From positions 72,266 to 136,265 of the forward strand of contig JAFQKA010000001.1 in assembly GCA_017397175.1 (NCBI GenBank): 64,000 nucleotides of DNA, written 5' to 3'. How positions within the stretch are numbered: position 1 is the stretch's first letter; every line of letters begins with the position of its first letter. The notes under the pieces are model-generated. The model was not told the origin of the DNA. It made no database searches and saw only the letters and a program-made list of their open reading frames with translations. Source of the DNA: Clostridia bacterium (GTDB lineage Bacteria; Bacillota; Clostridia; Oscillospirales; CAG-272). Below are positions 15,906 to 23,882 of the stretch, piece after piece. The position numbers were made by a program, and so were the translations under genes.

Positions 15906-16967
15906 ATGCCATACAGAACGTCCTCTTATTCGGGCAGCTCATATTCGAGAGCAAGACGCAGAAAAAAGATAATCAAAACCCTTTTGCTTTGTTTTTTGGC
16001 GGCGTTTATAGTATTCGGGATCGTGGCGATGATAATAATTTTTACCGCGCCTCCAAAGGGAATAGAAAATAAAGGGACGACACCCGACACTCCCGCTCTT
16101 ACCGATCCCATCGAAACCGAGCCGCACGTGGAGGGATTTGAAACTGTTGAGGTGGATCTGTCCCAACTTCACCGGGGTGATCTGATTTTGGTCAACGGTG
16201 AGCATGAATACAAAAATGCCGACGGATACAAGCTATTGGATCTTTATAATAACCGCAAAAAGTACAGTGGGGGTGCAAGAGCTTATCAGCTTAGCGGAAT
16301 CGACTTGAAATTGGCGGATTTTGTTCTTTCCGAGCTGAATGCCATGAACGAAGCATTTTACGAAGAAAGCGGACTTGGCGGTCTGCTTATCCGTTCCGCT
16401 TACCGCACCCGTCAGGAACAGAAGGATCTGTACGACGCGAGAGTTGAGAAGGACGGCGCGGTAAAGGCGGAAAAGTACGTGGCGAAGCCCGGGCACAGTG
16501 AGCATGAGACGGGACTTGCTTTTGATATGTCCGTTTTTGTTGACGGCGAAAACACATACATCTCCGATGAACCCGAATATCTGCCGATCTACTCTATGGC
16601 GTACAAATACGGCTTTGTTCTTCGGTATCCTGCAGACAAGGTCGACATTACGGGCATAAATTACGAGGCGTGGCATTTCCGTTACGTGGGACTGCCCCAC
16701 GCTTATTACATGAGCGCAAATGATCTTTGCCTTGAGGAATATATCGAGCTTTTGCGAGAAGACTACAAGTATTCTGACGAGCACTTGAAGGTCAGCGCGC
16801 CCGATCGAGACGGCAAAGCGCAAAATTACGAGATCTATTTTGTGCCTGCCGACACCAATAAAGGGAAAAATCAAATAATCGTTCCATGCGGCTATGAATA
16901 CAGCATTTCGGGAAATAACGTTGACGGATTTATTATCACCGTTGACCTTGACGCACCGAAAAAATAG
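15906..16967 (+). CDS. D-alanyl-D-alanine carboxypeptidase, VanY/M15B family
   Basis: A membrane-anchored zinc peptidase of 353 residues that trims the terminal D-Ala from peptidoglycan stems. A single N-terminal membrane helix (about 20-45) follows a basic, Ser/Tyr/Arg-rich cytosolic tip. The M15B zinc motif is GHSEHETGLAFDM, with the matching WHFRYVG later giving the last histidine ligand and an upstream RSAYRTRQEQ block. The C-terminal 80 residues lie beyond the usual domain. AAAGGAAGG precedes the ATG. It is 12 bp before the DHHW gene. Confidence 0.91.
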   Translation: MPYRTSSYSGSSYSRARRRKKIIKTLLLCFLAAFIVFGIVAMIIIFTAPPKGIENKGTTPDTPALTDPIETEPHVEGFETVEVDLSQLHRGDLILVNGEHEYKNADGYKLLDLYNNRKKYSGGARAYQLSGIDLKLADFVLSELNAMNEAFYEESGLGGLLIRSAYRTRQEQKDLYDARVEKDGAVKAEKYVAKPGHSEHETGLAFDMSVFVDGENTYISDEPEYLPIYSMAYKYGFVLRYPADKVDITGINYEAWHFRYVGLPHAYYMSANDLCLEEYIELLREDYKYSDEHLKVSAPDRDGKAQNYEIYFVPADTNKGKNQIIVPCGYEYSISGNNVDGFIITVDLDAPKK

Positions 16968-16979
16968 ATCGGAGGAAAA

Positions 16980-18131
16980 ATGACAGGAGAAAAAAGAAAC
17001 AGGACGGCTGATATCATTCTGACGGCGCTGTTTTGTGTTTTTATATTGGCCGTCGGACTGCTCATATATATTCTTCCTCAAAAGAGCTTTTCGGAAAATG
17101 AGAACAGCTCTCTTCAGACCTTTCCGTCTCTGAGCTATGACAACTTTATGCACGGGGATTTTACACGGGAATTGGCAGAGTTTTACACCGATCAGATACC
17201 TTGCCGCGATTTTCTGATAGGATTGAAGGGCGGTGCCGAGCTGTTGCTCCTCAGAGGAGAAAACAACGGCGTTCTTGTGGGCAAAAACGGACACCTTATA
17301 TCAAAGCACCTGTATACCGACGAGAATTACAATAATCTGAAGCTGAATTCTTTGGCTGTAAAGACCTTTGAAAAAAACGCCGCCGAGCTTGGTATAGAAG
17401 TGACGGTATCGGTAGCCCCCAGAGCCATTGACGTGCTGGATCAATACCTGCCCGCACTCTATTCTGCGGATTACAGAGAGCGTGCATGGCAGACCTTGAA
17501 CGAGGCAGGCTTGCAGTACACGGATCTCCGTGGAATGATGCAAAGTATCGGAAGCGGTGCCTGGTTTAAAACCGACCACCACTGGACTACCAATGGTGCA
17601 TACGGCGCTTACCTTATGCTTTCGGACAAGGTCGGATACAACCCCTTCAGCACGGCTGTCAGTTATGAGACGGTAAGCGATGATTTCAGGGGAACCACCT
17701 ATTCCGATTCGGGTATTCACGTGCTGGGCGGTGAGGAATTCAAGCTCCCGAGGATTTCGGGCGAAGAGGATTTTCTGACCGAGCGTATTGACTCAAACGG
17801 CAAGACCGTGCAGAGCTTCAAGGGCTATTACGATGAAAGCTATCTTGAAAAGAAGGACAAATACAGCACGTATCTTGGGGGTATCTATCCTCTTATCCGT
17901 GTGACAAAGCCGGGAGAGGAAAGGGAAATGATCCTTTTGGCAAAGGACAGCTTCTCCCATTCTCTTGTGCCCTATCTTGCACAGCATTTTGATCTGCTTT
18001 TGGTAGATACGCGGTATTATACAGGCTCAACTCTCAAATTGGCACAGGAAAACGGAATCGAAAAGGTCTTGGTGCTATACGGAATCGACACTATGGCAAC
18101 GGCAAATCTCAGATATTTAGGACTGAAATAA
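16980..18131 (+). CDS. DHHW-family (AlgJ/AlgX-like) extracytoplasmic protein
   Basis: A protein of 383 residues with one N-terminal membrane helix (about 10-32) and an outside domain of the SGNH-like DHHW family. The namesake motif TDHHWTTNGAY has Asp199-His-His-Trp202; a Ser-containing LLAKDSFSHSL block later completes the likely triad. Such proteins work with MBOAT acyltransferases to acetylate exported polysaccharides. An MBOAT gene does occur at 20277, four genes downstream, so this pair may be partners, although rbfA, cca and ruvX lie between them. GGAGG precedes the ATG. Confidence 0.85.
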   Translation: MTGEKRNRTADIILTALFCVFILAVGLLIYILPQKSFSENENSSLQTFPSLSYDNFMHGDFTRELAEFYTDQIPCRDFLIGLKGGAELLLLRGENNGVLVGKNGHLISKHLYTDENYNNLKLNSLAVKTFEKNAAELGIEVTVSVAPRAIDVLDQYLPALYSADYRERAWQTLNEAGLQYTDLRGMMQSIGSGAWFKTDHHWTTNGAYGAYLMLSDKVGYNPFSTAVSYETVSDDFRGTTYSDSGIHVLGGEEFKLPRISGEEDFLTERIDSNGKTVQSFKGYYDESYLEKKDKYSTYLGGIYPLIRVTKPGEEREMILLAKDSFSHSLVPYLAQHFDLLLVDTRYYTGSTLKLAQENGIEKVLVLYGIDTMATANLRYLGLK

Positions 18132-18144
18132 AAAGAGGTAAAAA

Positions 18145-18531
18145 ATGGCAAATTACAGACGAGGAAGAATAAACGACGAAATGCAAAAAGAGGTGGCGCA
18201 GATCCTGCGCGAGGTAAAGGATCCCCGTGTAAGCGGCGCATTTGTAAGTGTTATTGCGGCGGAGGTGACCCCCGACCTTAAATATGCGAAGATATATTAT
18301 TCCTACTTGAATCATAGCGATCCAAAGGAGGTCGCACGAGGCCTCAAGGCGGCAAGCGGTTATATCCGCCGTGAGATCTCCACACGCATGAATCTCAGGA
18401 TCACCCCCGAGCTGACCTTTATCCGCGACAATTCCATTGCTCACGGCGCGCATATTGCTCAGCTTCTCAACGGAATTACCTTCTCCGAGGATTTCGGAGA
18501 GGAAACTTCCGAGGAAAAATCCGACGACTGA
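18145..18531 (+). CDS. rbfA: 30S ribosome-binding factor A
   Basis: A 128-residue KH-fold assembly factor needed for 16S rRNA 5' end maturation. It has the usual start (RRGRINDEMQKEVAQILREV followed by KDPRV), the KIYYSYL strand and the PELTFIRDNSIAHGAHI block. The acidic tail is normal. AAAGAGG precedes the ATG. It is 13 bp after the DHHW gene, an odd neighbour; rbfA usually follows infB, which is not here. Confidence 0.96.
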   Translation: MANYRRGRINDEMQKEVAQILREVKDPRVSGAFVSVIAAEVTPDLKYAKIYYSYLNHSDPKEVARGLKAASGYIRREISTRMNLRITPELTFIRDNSIAHGAHIAQLLNGITFSEDFGEETSEEKSDD

Positions 18532-18552
18532 AAATCAAAAAAGGAGAACGGT

Positions 18553-19755
18553 ATGGAATTTAATTATCCCGAATTTGTTGGCAAGATCCTGGCCGTTCTC
18601 GCGCATAACGGACATACGGGCTATATAGTTGGCGGAAGCTTGCGGGATATACTTTTGGGACTTGATCCCAACGACTGGGACGTTACCACCTCCGCTCTGC
18701 CCGAAAGGGTCTGCGAAATTTTTCGCGCGGCGGGCTATTTGGTTGTTCCAACGGGTATAAAGCACGGCACGGTGACGGTGATCTGCGACGGTGAGAGCGT
18801 TGAGGTGACCACCTTTCGATCTGACGGAGAGTACAAGGATTCACGTCACCCCGAAAAGGTTACGTTCACGGGGGATATTGCCCACGATCTTTCGCGGCGC
18901 GATTTTACGGTCAATGCCATCGCATATAATCCCCGTGAGGGCTTGGTCGACCTGTTTTGCGGTGAGGACGACATAAGAAAACGTCTTATCCGTTGTGTGG
19001 GAGAACCCGAGAAGCGTTTTGAAGAGGACGCTCTGCGGATATTGCGTGCGTTTCGTTTTATGAGTAAGCTGGATTTTGAAATTGACGGCGAGACTTTGCG
19101 CGGAGCACAGAAAATGCGGAACGGACTGAAAAAGGTATCCCGAGAAAGGATCTTTGCCGAGATGTCGGGCTTGCTTGTGGGCAAAAGCGCGGGCAGGTCA
19201 CTTGAGCTGATGGAAAAAACGGGAATTTTGCCTGTGATCTTTGAGGGATACGGCGAATATCTGCCGTCGACGCAGGTCATAGATCGGTTGTCTCCTGTTC
19301 TTTCATTACGTCTGGCGGCGCTTTTTTTAAACGCGCCCGTCAATATGCGCCATGAATGGATCAACTCGCTTAAAATGTCAAACGAGCTGAGATCGCAGGT
19401 CTTGAAATTGCTTGAAACGAGGAACGTGAGACCCGAAATGTCTCTGTACGGTGCCCGACGTTTTTTTGTTCGGTACGGAGAGCTTTCCGACCTTGCTTTT
19501 GAACTGCTTTCGCTGACCGATTTTTCTATTGACGAATTTGAGCCTTTTTTGCATTCGGTGCAAAAGGAGGATTTTCCGCAAAGCATAAAGGAGCTTGCCG
19601 TAAACGGCGGCGATCTTATGGCTGTGGGCATAAGATCCGGTGAGGGACTTGGCGAACTGCTTGAAAAACTGTTCGATGCCGCTCTCCGCGATCCTTCTCT
19701 CAACGTCAGAGAAAAATTGCTTGAAATGACAAAATCGCACAAAGAGTTTATTTAA
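18553..19755 (+). CDS. cca: CCA tRNA nucleotidyltransferase / poly(A) polymerase family protein
   Basis: A class II nucleotidyltransferase of 400 residues that adds or repairs the CCA end of tRNAs. The head domain has GGSLRDILLG with the catalytic DWDVTT pair, then RRDFTVNAIAYNP. The neck has EEDALRILRAFRFMSKLDF and the REDR-like amino acid template region near KVSRERIFAEM. The C-terminal half is helical and without a clear HD motif. One enzyme probably adds all three bases, but CC- or A-adding subclasses cannot be told apart by eye. AAAGGAG precedes the ATG. Confidence 0.93.
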   Translation: MEFNYPEFVGKILAVLAHNGHTGYIVGGSLRDILLGLDPNDWDVTTSALPERVCEIFRAAGYLVVPTGIKHGTVTVICDGESVEVTTFRSDGEYKDSRHPEKVTFTGDIAHDLSRRDFTVNAIAYNPREGLVDLFCGEDDIRKRLIRCVGEPEKRFEEDALRILRAFRFMSKLDFEIDGETLRGAQKMRNGLKKVSRERIFAEMSGLLVGKSAGRSLELMEKTGILPVIFEGYGEYLPSTQVIDRLSPVLSLRLAALFLNAPVNMRHEWINSLKMSNELRSQVLKLLETRNVRPEMSLYGARRFFVRYGELSDLAFELLSLTDFSIDEFEPFLHSVQKEDFPQSIKELAVNGGDLMAVGIRSGEGLGELLEKLFDAALRDPSLNVREKLLEMTKSHKEFI

Positions 19756-19763
19756 ACTCCTTA

Positions 19764-19802
19764 TTTTAAAAGTTTTTGGGGTTTGGGACTTTTTTCAAAA
19801 AG
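19764..19802 (+). repeat. 39-bp dispersed repeat, copy 1
   Basis: This A/T- and G-run-rich segment matches, in inverted orientation, bases 50109-50147 at 38 of 39 positions by eye. It lies between cca and ruvX and covers the region where the ruvX ribosome site would be expected. Confidence 0.8.
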
Positions 19803-19818
19803 TTTCAAGAAAAATACT

Positions 19819-20259
19819 ATGCAAAGAATAAAAGAAACAAAAGGAAGAATAATCGGCGTGGACTTCGGGGAGGTACGCACGGGCGTTGCCGTATCGGACG
19901 TAAGCCGTTTTTTGGCGTCGGGCATCGGTTACATAAAGGTTGGCGGACTTGAAAAGACCGCCGCAAAAATCGCCGAGATAGCTGCCGAGCAGCAAGCGGG
20001 CGCTATTGTTGTGGGGTGTCCCGTGAACATGGACGGCTCACAGGGGCCGAGGGCCGAGCGTTGCCGCGCTTTTGCCGCGAAAGTGGAAGAGCTGACGGGT
20101 CTTCCGGTTGCCATGATGGACGAGCGAATGACCACTATGGCGGCATCGAGATTTTTAAATGAGACGAATACCCGGGGGGCAAAAAGAAAGACCGTCATTG
20201 ACACCCTCTCGGCGCAGATAATACTTCAGAATTTTCTTGACAGACTGAAAAACACATAA
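19819..20259 (+). CDS. ruvX: Holliday junction resolvase-like protein RuvX/YqgF
   Basis: An RNase H-fold nuclease family member of 146 residues, involved in pre-16S rRNA 5' end processing. The first catalytic aspartate is in IIGVDFGEVRTG, the second acid in MMDERMTT and the third in KKTVIDTLSAQ-like order near the end (residues about 130-137). The ATG at 19819 gives the usual N-terminus. A TTG at 19783 is in frame, but that stretch is made of repeat sequence. No good ribosome site is visible before either start. Confidence 0.92.
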   Translation: MQRIKETKGRIIGVDFGEVRTGVAVSDVSRFLASGIGYIKVGGLEKTAAKIAEIAAEQQAGAIVVGCPVNMDGSQGPRAERCRAFAAKVEELTGLPVAMMDERMTTMAASRFLNETNTRGAKRKTVIDTLSAQIILQNFLDRLKNT

Positions 20260-20276
20260 AAAGCGAGGACTGAAAA

Positions 20277-21680
20277 TTGCTTTTTTCATCATTTGAATTT
20301 ATATTTTTGTTCCTGCCGGTGACCTTGGCGCTGTATTATGCCGCGCCCATGAAATTGAGAAACTTCGTGCTTCTTGTCATGAGTATCATTTTCTACGGCT
20401 GGGACGTAAAGCACTATATTTTGCTGATGTTTGCCACCATTGCTCTTGATTATGCTATGGCGATCGCCGTTTCGGCGGCTGTAAAGCGCGGCAAAAGGAC
20501 GGGTGCAAAGTGGCTTTTGGCGCTGACGGTGGTGCTGAATTTGGCGATTCTGGGCTTTTTCAAATATTTTGGATTCGCCGCCGACATTTTCTCGTCTCTG
20601 ACGGGAATATCGGTAAGCGTTCCCCAGGTGACCTTGCCCGTGGGAATTTCATTTTACACCTTCCAGTCTTTGTCCTACGTTATCGACGTGTACAGGCAGG
20701 AATGCGCGGCGCAGCTTAACCCCGTTACCTTTGGCGCATACGTTACCATGTACCCTCAGCTGATAGCCGGCCCCATCGTTCGCTACGTTGACGTGGAAAA
20801 GCAGCTGCAGTCGCGTACTCACAGCTTTGCCATGTTTGCCGACGGAATCCGTATTTTTACCGTAGGCCTTGCCAAAAAGGTGCTTCTTGCAAATCCTGCG
20901 GGGGAGATGTGGAAGCATTATCTTGAGCTTCATGCGGACGAGCGCAGCTTTGTTGGCGCTGTTCTGGGAGTTGTGTTCTTTACCTTCCAGATATATTTCG
21001 ACTTTTCGGGTTATTCTGATATGGCGGTGGGTCTTGGAAAGATGCTTGGATTTGAATTTTGCATCAACTTCAATTATCCCTATACCGCAAAAAGTATTCA
21101 GGATTTCTGGCGGCGTTGGCATATTTCGCTGTCCACCTGGTTCAGAGAGTACGTTTATATCCCTCTTGGCGGCAACAGATGCTCGATCCCGCGTCATATT
21201 TTCAACCTGTTTGCCGTCTGGTCGCTGACGGGTCTGTGGCACGGCGCCAGCTATAATTTCGTGCTTTGGGGTGTATTCTATTTTGTTCTTCTGACCCTGG
21301 AAAAGTACGTTTACGGAAAGGCACTTGCAAAATTGCCCTCGTTTGTACAGAGGATTTACACACTTTTCTTTGTGGCTGTAGGCTGGCTCATATTTGAAAT
21401 GACAAGCGCGGAGAGGGTGTCCTCTTATCTGCCCTCCTTTGTTGGAAGCGGCGGGTTTGCAAATTCCTCCGACCTTTGGGAAATTGCAAGAAATGCACTC
21501 TTTATCGTTATTTTGGCCGTGGGTTCGACCACACTTCCAAAACGGCTGTGGAGTAAGATGGAATCAAAGACCACCGCTACAGCATATATTTCAATACCCC
21601 TTTGCATGGCGGCCATAATCCTTTGCTGTGCTTACCTTGCAAGCTCCGGCTTTAATCCTTTCCTTTATTTCAGATTCTGA
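20277..21680 (+). CDS. MBOAT-family membrane O-acyltransferase
   Basis: A multi-spanning membrane protein of 467 residues (about 10-12 helices) of the AlgI/DltB group. It passes acyl, usually acetyl, groups across the membrane to exported polymers. The family start is LLFSSFEFIFLFLP, read from a TTG codon, and the conserved segments FDFSGYSDMAVG, DFWRRWHISLSTWFREYVY and the catalytic histidine in GLWHGASYNFVLWG are all present. No ATG near the start fits. It is 17 bp after ruvX and 14 bp before the CDF gene. The likely partner is the DHHW protein at 16980. Confidence 0.92.
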   Translation: MLFSSFEFIFLFLPVTLALYYAAPMKLRNFVLLVMSIIFYGWDVKHYILLMFATIALDYAMAIAVSAAVKRGKRTGAKWLLALTVVLNLAILGFFKYFGFAADIFSSLTGISVSVPQVTLPVGISFYTFQSLSYVIDVYRQECAAQLNPVTFGAYVTMYPQLIAGPIVRYVDVEKQLQSRTHSFAMFADGIRIFTVGLAKKVLLANPAGEMWKHYLELHADERSFVGAVLGVVFFTFQIYFDFSGYSDMAVGLGKMLGFEFCINFNYPYTAKSIQDFWRRWHISLSTWFREYVYIPLGGNRCSIPRHIFNLFAVWSLTGLWHGASYNFVLWGVFYFVLLTLEKYVYGKALAKLPSFVQRIYTLFFVAVGWLIFEMTSAERVSSYLPSFVGSGGFANSSDLWEIARNALFIVILAVGSTTLPKRLWSKMESKTTATAYISIPLCMAAIILCCAYLASSGFNPFLYFRF

Positions 21681-21694
21681 CGAGGTGAAACTGT

Positions 21695-22864
21695 ATGACA
21701 GATCTTATTTGCAAGCTTTTTGTCCGTGAAAACGGACAAAATCCTGCGGAATCCCCCGATTTGCGCCGCCGATACGGAACGCTTGGAAGTATCGTGGGAA
21801 TAATTATAAATCTCCTGCTTTTCGCGGGAAAGATAGTGGTGGGTACTCTGACCGCGTCTATCTCGGTCACGGCTGACGCTGTGAACAACCTGTCGGATGC
21901 AGGATCTTCGGTAATATCGCTTATCAGCTTCCGTCTTTCCGCAAAACCGGCCGACCGCGAGCACCCATTTGGGCACGCGCGCACCGAATACGTGGCATCT
22001 ATGATAGTTTCCTTTATCATAATGCTCATCGGCTACGAGCTTTTTGCCGATTCGCTTTCAAAGGCGATAAACGGCGGCAAGGAGACACACCACACCGCTG
22101 TGACTATGATAGTTCTCGGTGCTTCCATTCTCTTGAAAGTGTGGCTTTGCCTGTTCAACCGAAAGGTCGGAAAGAAGATAAATTCGGGCGTTATGCGCGC
22201 TACTGCCGCCGACAGCCTGTCCGATGCGGTGGCAACCAGTGCGGTCTTGATCGCGGCGGTGATATCTATGGTCACAAAGTACGATATTGACGCTTACATG
22301 GGCATTCTGGCGTCTCTGTTTATCTTCAAATCGGGAATTGACATTTTCCGCGAGACCTACGATTCTTTGCTTGGCACGTCCCCCGAGGAAGAGCTGGTGA
22401 AGAACGTGGAGAGAATTATCCTCGCTCACCCCGAGGCCATCGGTATTCACGATCTTATGGTACATAATTACGGCCCCGGCCGTTGCTTTGTTTCCTCTCA
22501 CGTTGAAGTCGACGGTTCAAGGGATATTTTCGAAACGCACGACGCCATTGACAACATTGAAAAAGAACTTTCCGAGGCTTTGGGCGTTCATTGCGTTATT
22601 CACCTTGATCCGATTGCCGTGGGAGACGAAAAGGTCAATGCACTCAGGGAAAAGACGCTTGAAATAGTAAAGACGGTTGACCGGAGGCTGAACATTCACG
22701 ATTTCAGGATCGTTCCCGGTACCACGCACTGCAACCTGATCTTCGACGTTGCCGCACCCTTTGAGCTGAAGCTCGGAGATGACGAACTGGCGGGCATCAT
22801 AGCGGACAAAATCCATAGAGAGGACGGCTATTATTTTGCCGTGATAACGGTTGACAGACAGTAA
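21695..22864 (+). CDS. Cation diffusion facilitator family transporter
   Basis: A divalent-metal/proton antiporter of 389 residues in the plasma membrane. Membrane helices fill about residues 25-210. Metal sites are visible as TADAVNNLSDAG in the second helix, FGHARTEY between helices, and TAADSLSDAV in the fifth. The cytosolic C-terminal domain (about 215-300) has the metal-sensing fold, and about 85 more residues follow, longer than the family minimum. Zn, Mn or Fe could be the substrate; the sequence does not decide. The gene's stop shares its last base with the next start (TAATG). Confidence 0.92.
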   Translation: MTDLICKLFVRENGQNPAESPDLRRRYGTLGSIVGIIINLLLFAGKIVVGTLTASISVTADAVNNLSDAGSSVISLISFRLSAKPADREHPFGHARTEYVASMIVSFIIMLIGYELFADSLSKAINGGKETHHTAVTMIVLGASILLKVWLCLFNRKVGKKINSGVMRATAADSLSDAVATSAVLIAAVISMVTKYDIDAYMGILASLFIFKSGIDIFRETYDSLLGTSPEEELVKNVERIILAHPEAIGIHDLMVHNYGPGRCFVSSHVEVDGSRDIFETHDAIDNIEKELSEALGVHCVIHLDPIAVGDEKVNALREKTLEIVKTVDRRLNIHDFRIVPGTTHCNLIFDVAAPFELKLGDDELAGIIADKIHREDGYYFAVITVDRQ

Positions 22865-23262
22865 TGGCAAAGGGAAGATTTGAGATCAGCATGACCGACG
22901 GCGGCAATTATACATATCGCCTCCTGACGGTGGGAGGACGGGTAGTCACCCTGGGCGGCGAATATAAAACTCTCCCCGTGTGCAAAAAGGGAATTGCCAG
23001 CCTGCGGATAAATTCGGATGCGCCCGTGTGCGATCTGACGGCGGAGTTTTCTGCCGAGCGGGAGCGCGCGGCGGCGGAAAAATGCCCCAAAATTGAGATC
23101 TTTGCCGCAGACGGAGGTTACGGATACTGCTATCGGGTAAGGGCAAAGAACGGTTCGGAGATTGCTCGAGGCCAGGTGGCGGGCACAAAGCTGCGCTGTC
23201 TTGAGGCTATCGAGACTATGAAGAAAATAGCATTTTCGGCTGAGAGCGAATTGAATTTCTGA
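22864..23262 (+). CDS. YegP-like protein with two DUF1508 repeats
   Basis: A 132-residue protein built of two DUF1508/YegP-type repeats. The first runs from KGRFEISMTDGGNYTYRLL to ASLRIN, and the second from PKIEIFAADGGYGYCYRV to AIETMKKIA. Each has the G(K/G)xxY-R-L pattern and a helix with C(L/K)xxI. YegP proteins are small cytosolic proteins of unknown role. It is translationally coupled to the CDF transporter by one shared base. No function should be inferred beyond the fold. Confidence 0.8.
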   Translation: MAKGRFEISMTDGGNYTYRLLTVGGRVVTLGGEYKTLPVCKKGIASLRINSDAPVCDLTAEFSAERERAAAEKCPKIEIFAADGGYGYCYRVRAKNGSEIARGQVAGTKLRCLEAIETMKKIAFSAESELNF

Positions 23263-23265
23263 AAT

Positions 23266-23298
23266 AAAAACGGACACTGTGAAGTGTCCGTTTTTATT
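23266..23298 (+). terminator. Terminator after the YegP-like gene
   Basis: AAAACGGACACT, loop GTGA, AGTGTCCGTTTTT: a 12-bp stem with a T-run, three bases after the stop codon. Confidence 0.93.
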
Positions 23299-23363
23299 TC
23301 GAATATTTTGTCCGTCCTTACCATATAATGACCTTGAGAGTTACTTTCACGGGAGGAAAAGTT

Positions 23364-23846
23364 ATGTTCATCTATTCACTTCGGGCAAATACCGTTAAGT
23401 TTTTCGGTGTGATCTGCGTTGCTCTGATCGCACTAATTACCCTCATTGCGTTCATTCCCGCATACGAGCCGGACGTGGCGACCTCGGGCAACGTGGCAGA
23501 ACAGGTCAGCGTGTCTTACAGCAAGATAAAGACCAACGAGGACAGAATAAAATTTTTGTCTCAGTTTGGCTGGGAGGTGGACGCACAGCCGCTTGAGGAA
23601 AAGGAAGTGGTCATTCCCGCCGAGTTTGACAAGATCTTTGCCGGCTATAATCAGATCCAGCGCGCACAAGGGCTTGACCTTGGCAAATATAAAAAGAAGA
23701 AGCTTATGCGCTATACATACAACGTGACCAATTACGGCACCGAGGGTACGGTTTATGCGAATCTCCTTGTCTATCGCAACCGCGTGGTAGGTGGCGACAT
23801 CTGTTCCTCCGACGCGGGTGGGTTCGTACAAGGGTTTGAAAAATAA
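23364..23846 (+). CDS. DUF4830-domain membrane-anchored protein
   Basis: A 160-residue protein with one N-terminal membrane helix (about 12-32) and an outside domain of the DUF4830 family. Recognisable family blocks are FLSQFGWEVD, EVVIPAEFDKIFAGYN, RYTYNVTNY and the final GGDICSSD. Function is unknown; the family is common in spore-forming Clostridia. The ATG at 23364 has GGGAGG 8 bp upstream, while an earlier in-frame ATG at 23328 does not. It stands alone between two terminators. Confidence 0.85.
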   Translation: MFIYSLRANTVKFFGVICVALIALITLIAFIPAYEPDVATSGNVAEQVSVSYSKIKTNEDRIKFLSQFGWEVDAQPLEEKEVVIPAEFDKIFAGYNQIQRAQGLDLGKYKKKKLMRYTYNVTNYGTEGTVYANLLVYRNRVVGGDICSSDAGGFVQGFEK

Positions 23847-23847
23847 G

Positions 23848-23882
23848 AAAACGGGATTCCCTGGGGGAATCCCGTTTTTAAA
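23848..23882 (+). terminator. Bidirectional terminator between DUF4830 and PTS IIC genes
   Basis: AAAACGGGATTCCC and GGGGAATCCCGTTTT form a long stem around TG, with A-run and T-run flanks, so it can end both convergent transcripts. Confidence 0.93.

Noticed and set aside
16233-17294. 353-codon minus-strand open frame opposite vanY-like and DHHW genes
   Set aside because: Shadow of strongly supported plus-strand genes; composition is atypical for a protein.
19783-19818. TTG start adding 12 residues to RuvX
   Set aside because: The stretch is encoded by the dispersed repeat and has no ribosome site; the ATG gives the normal family N-terminus.
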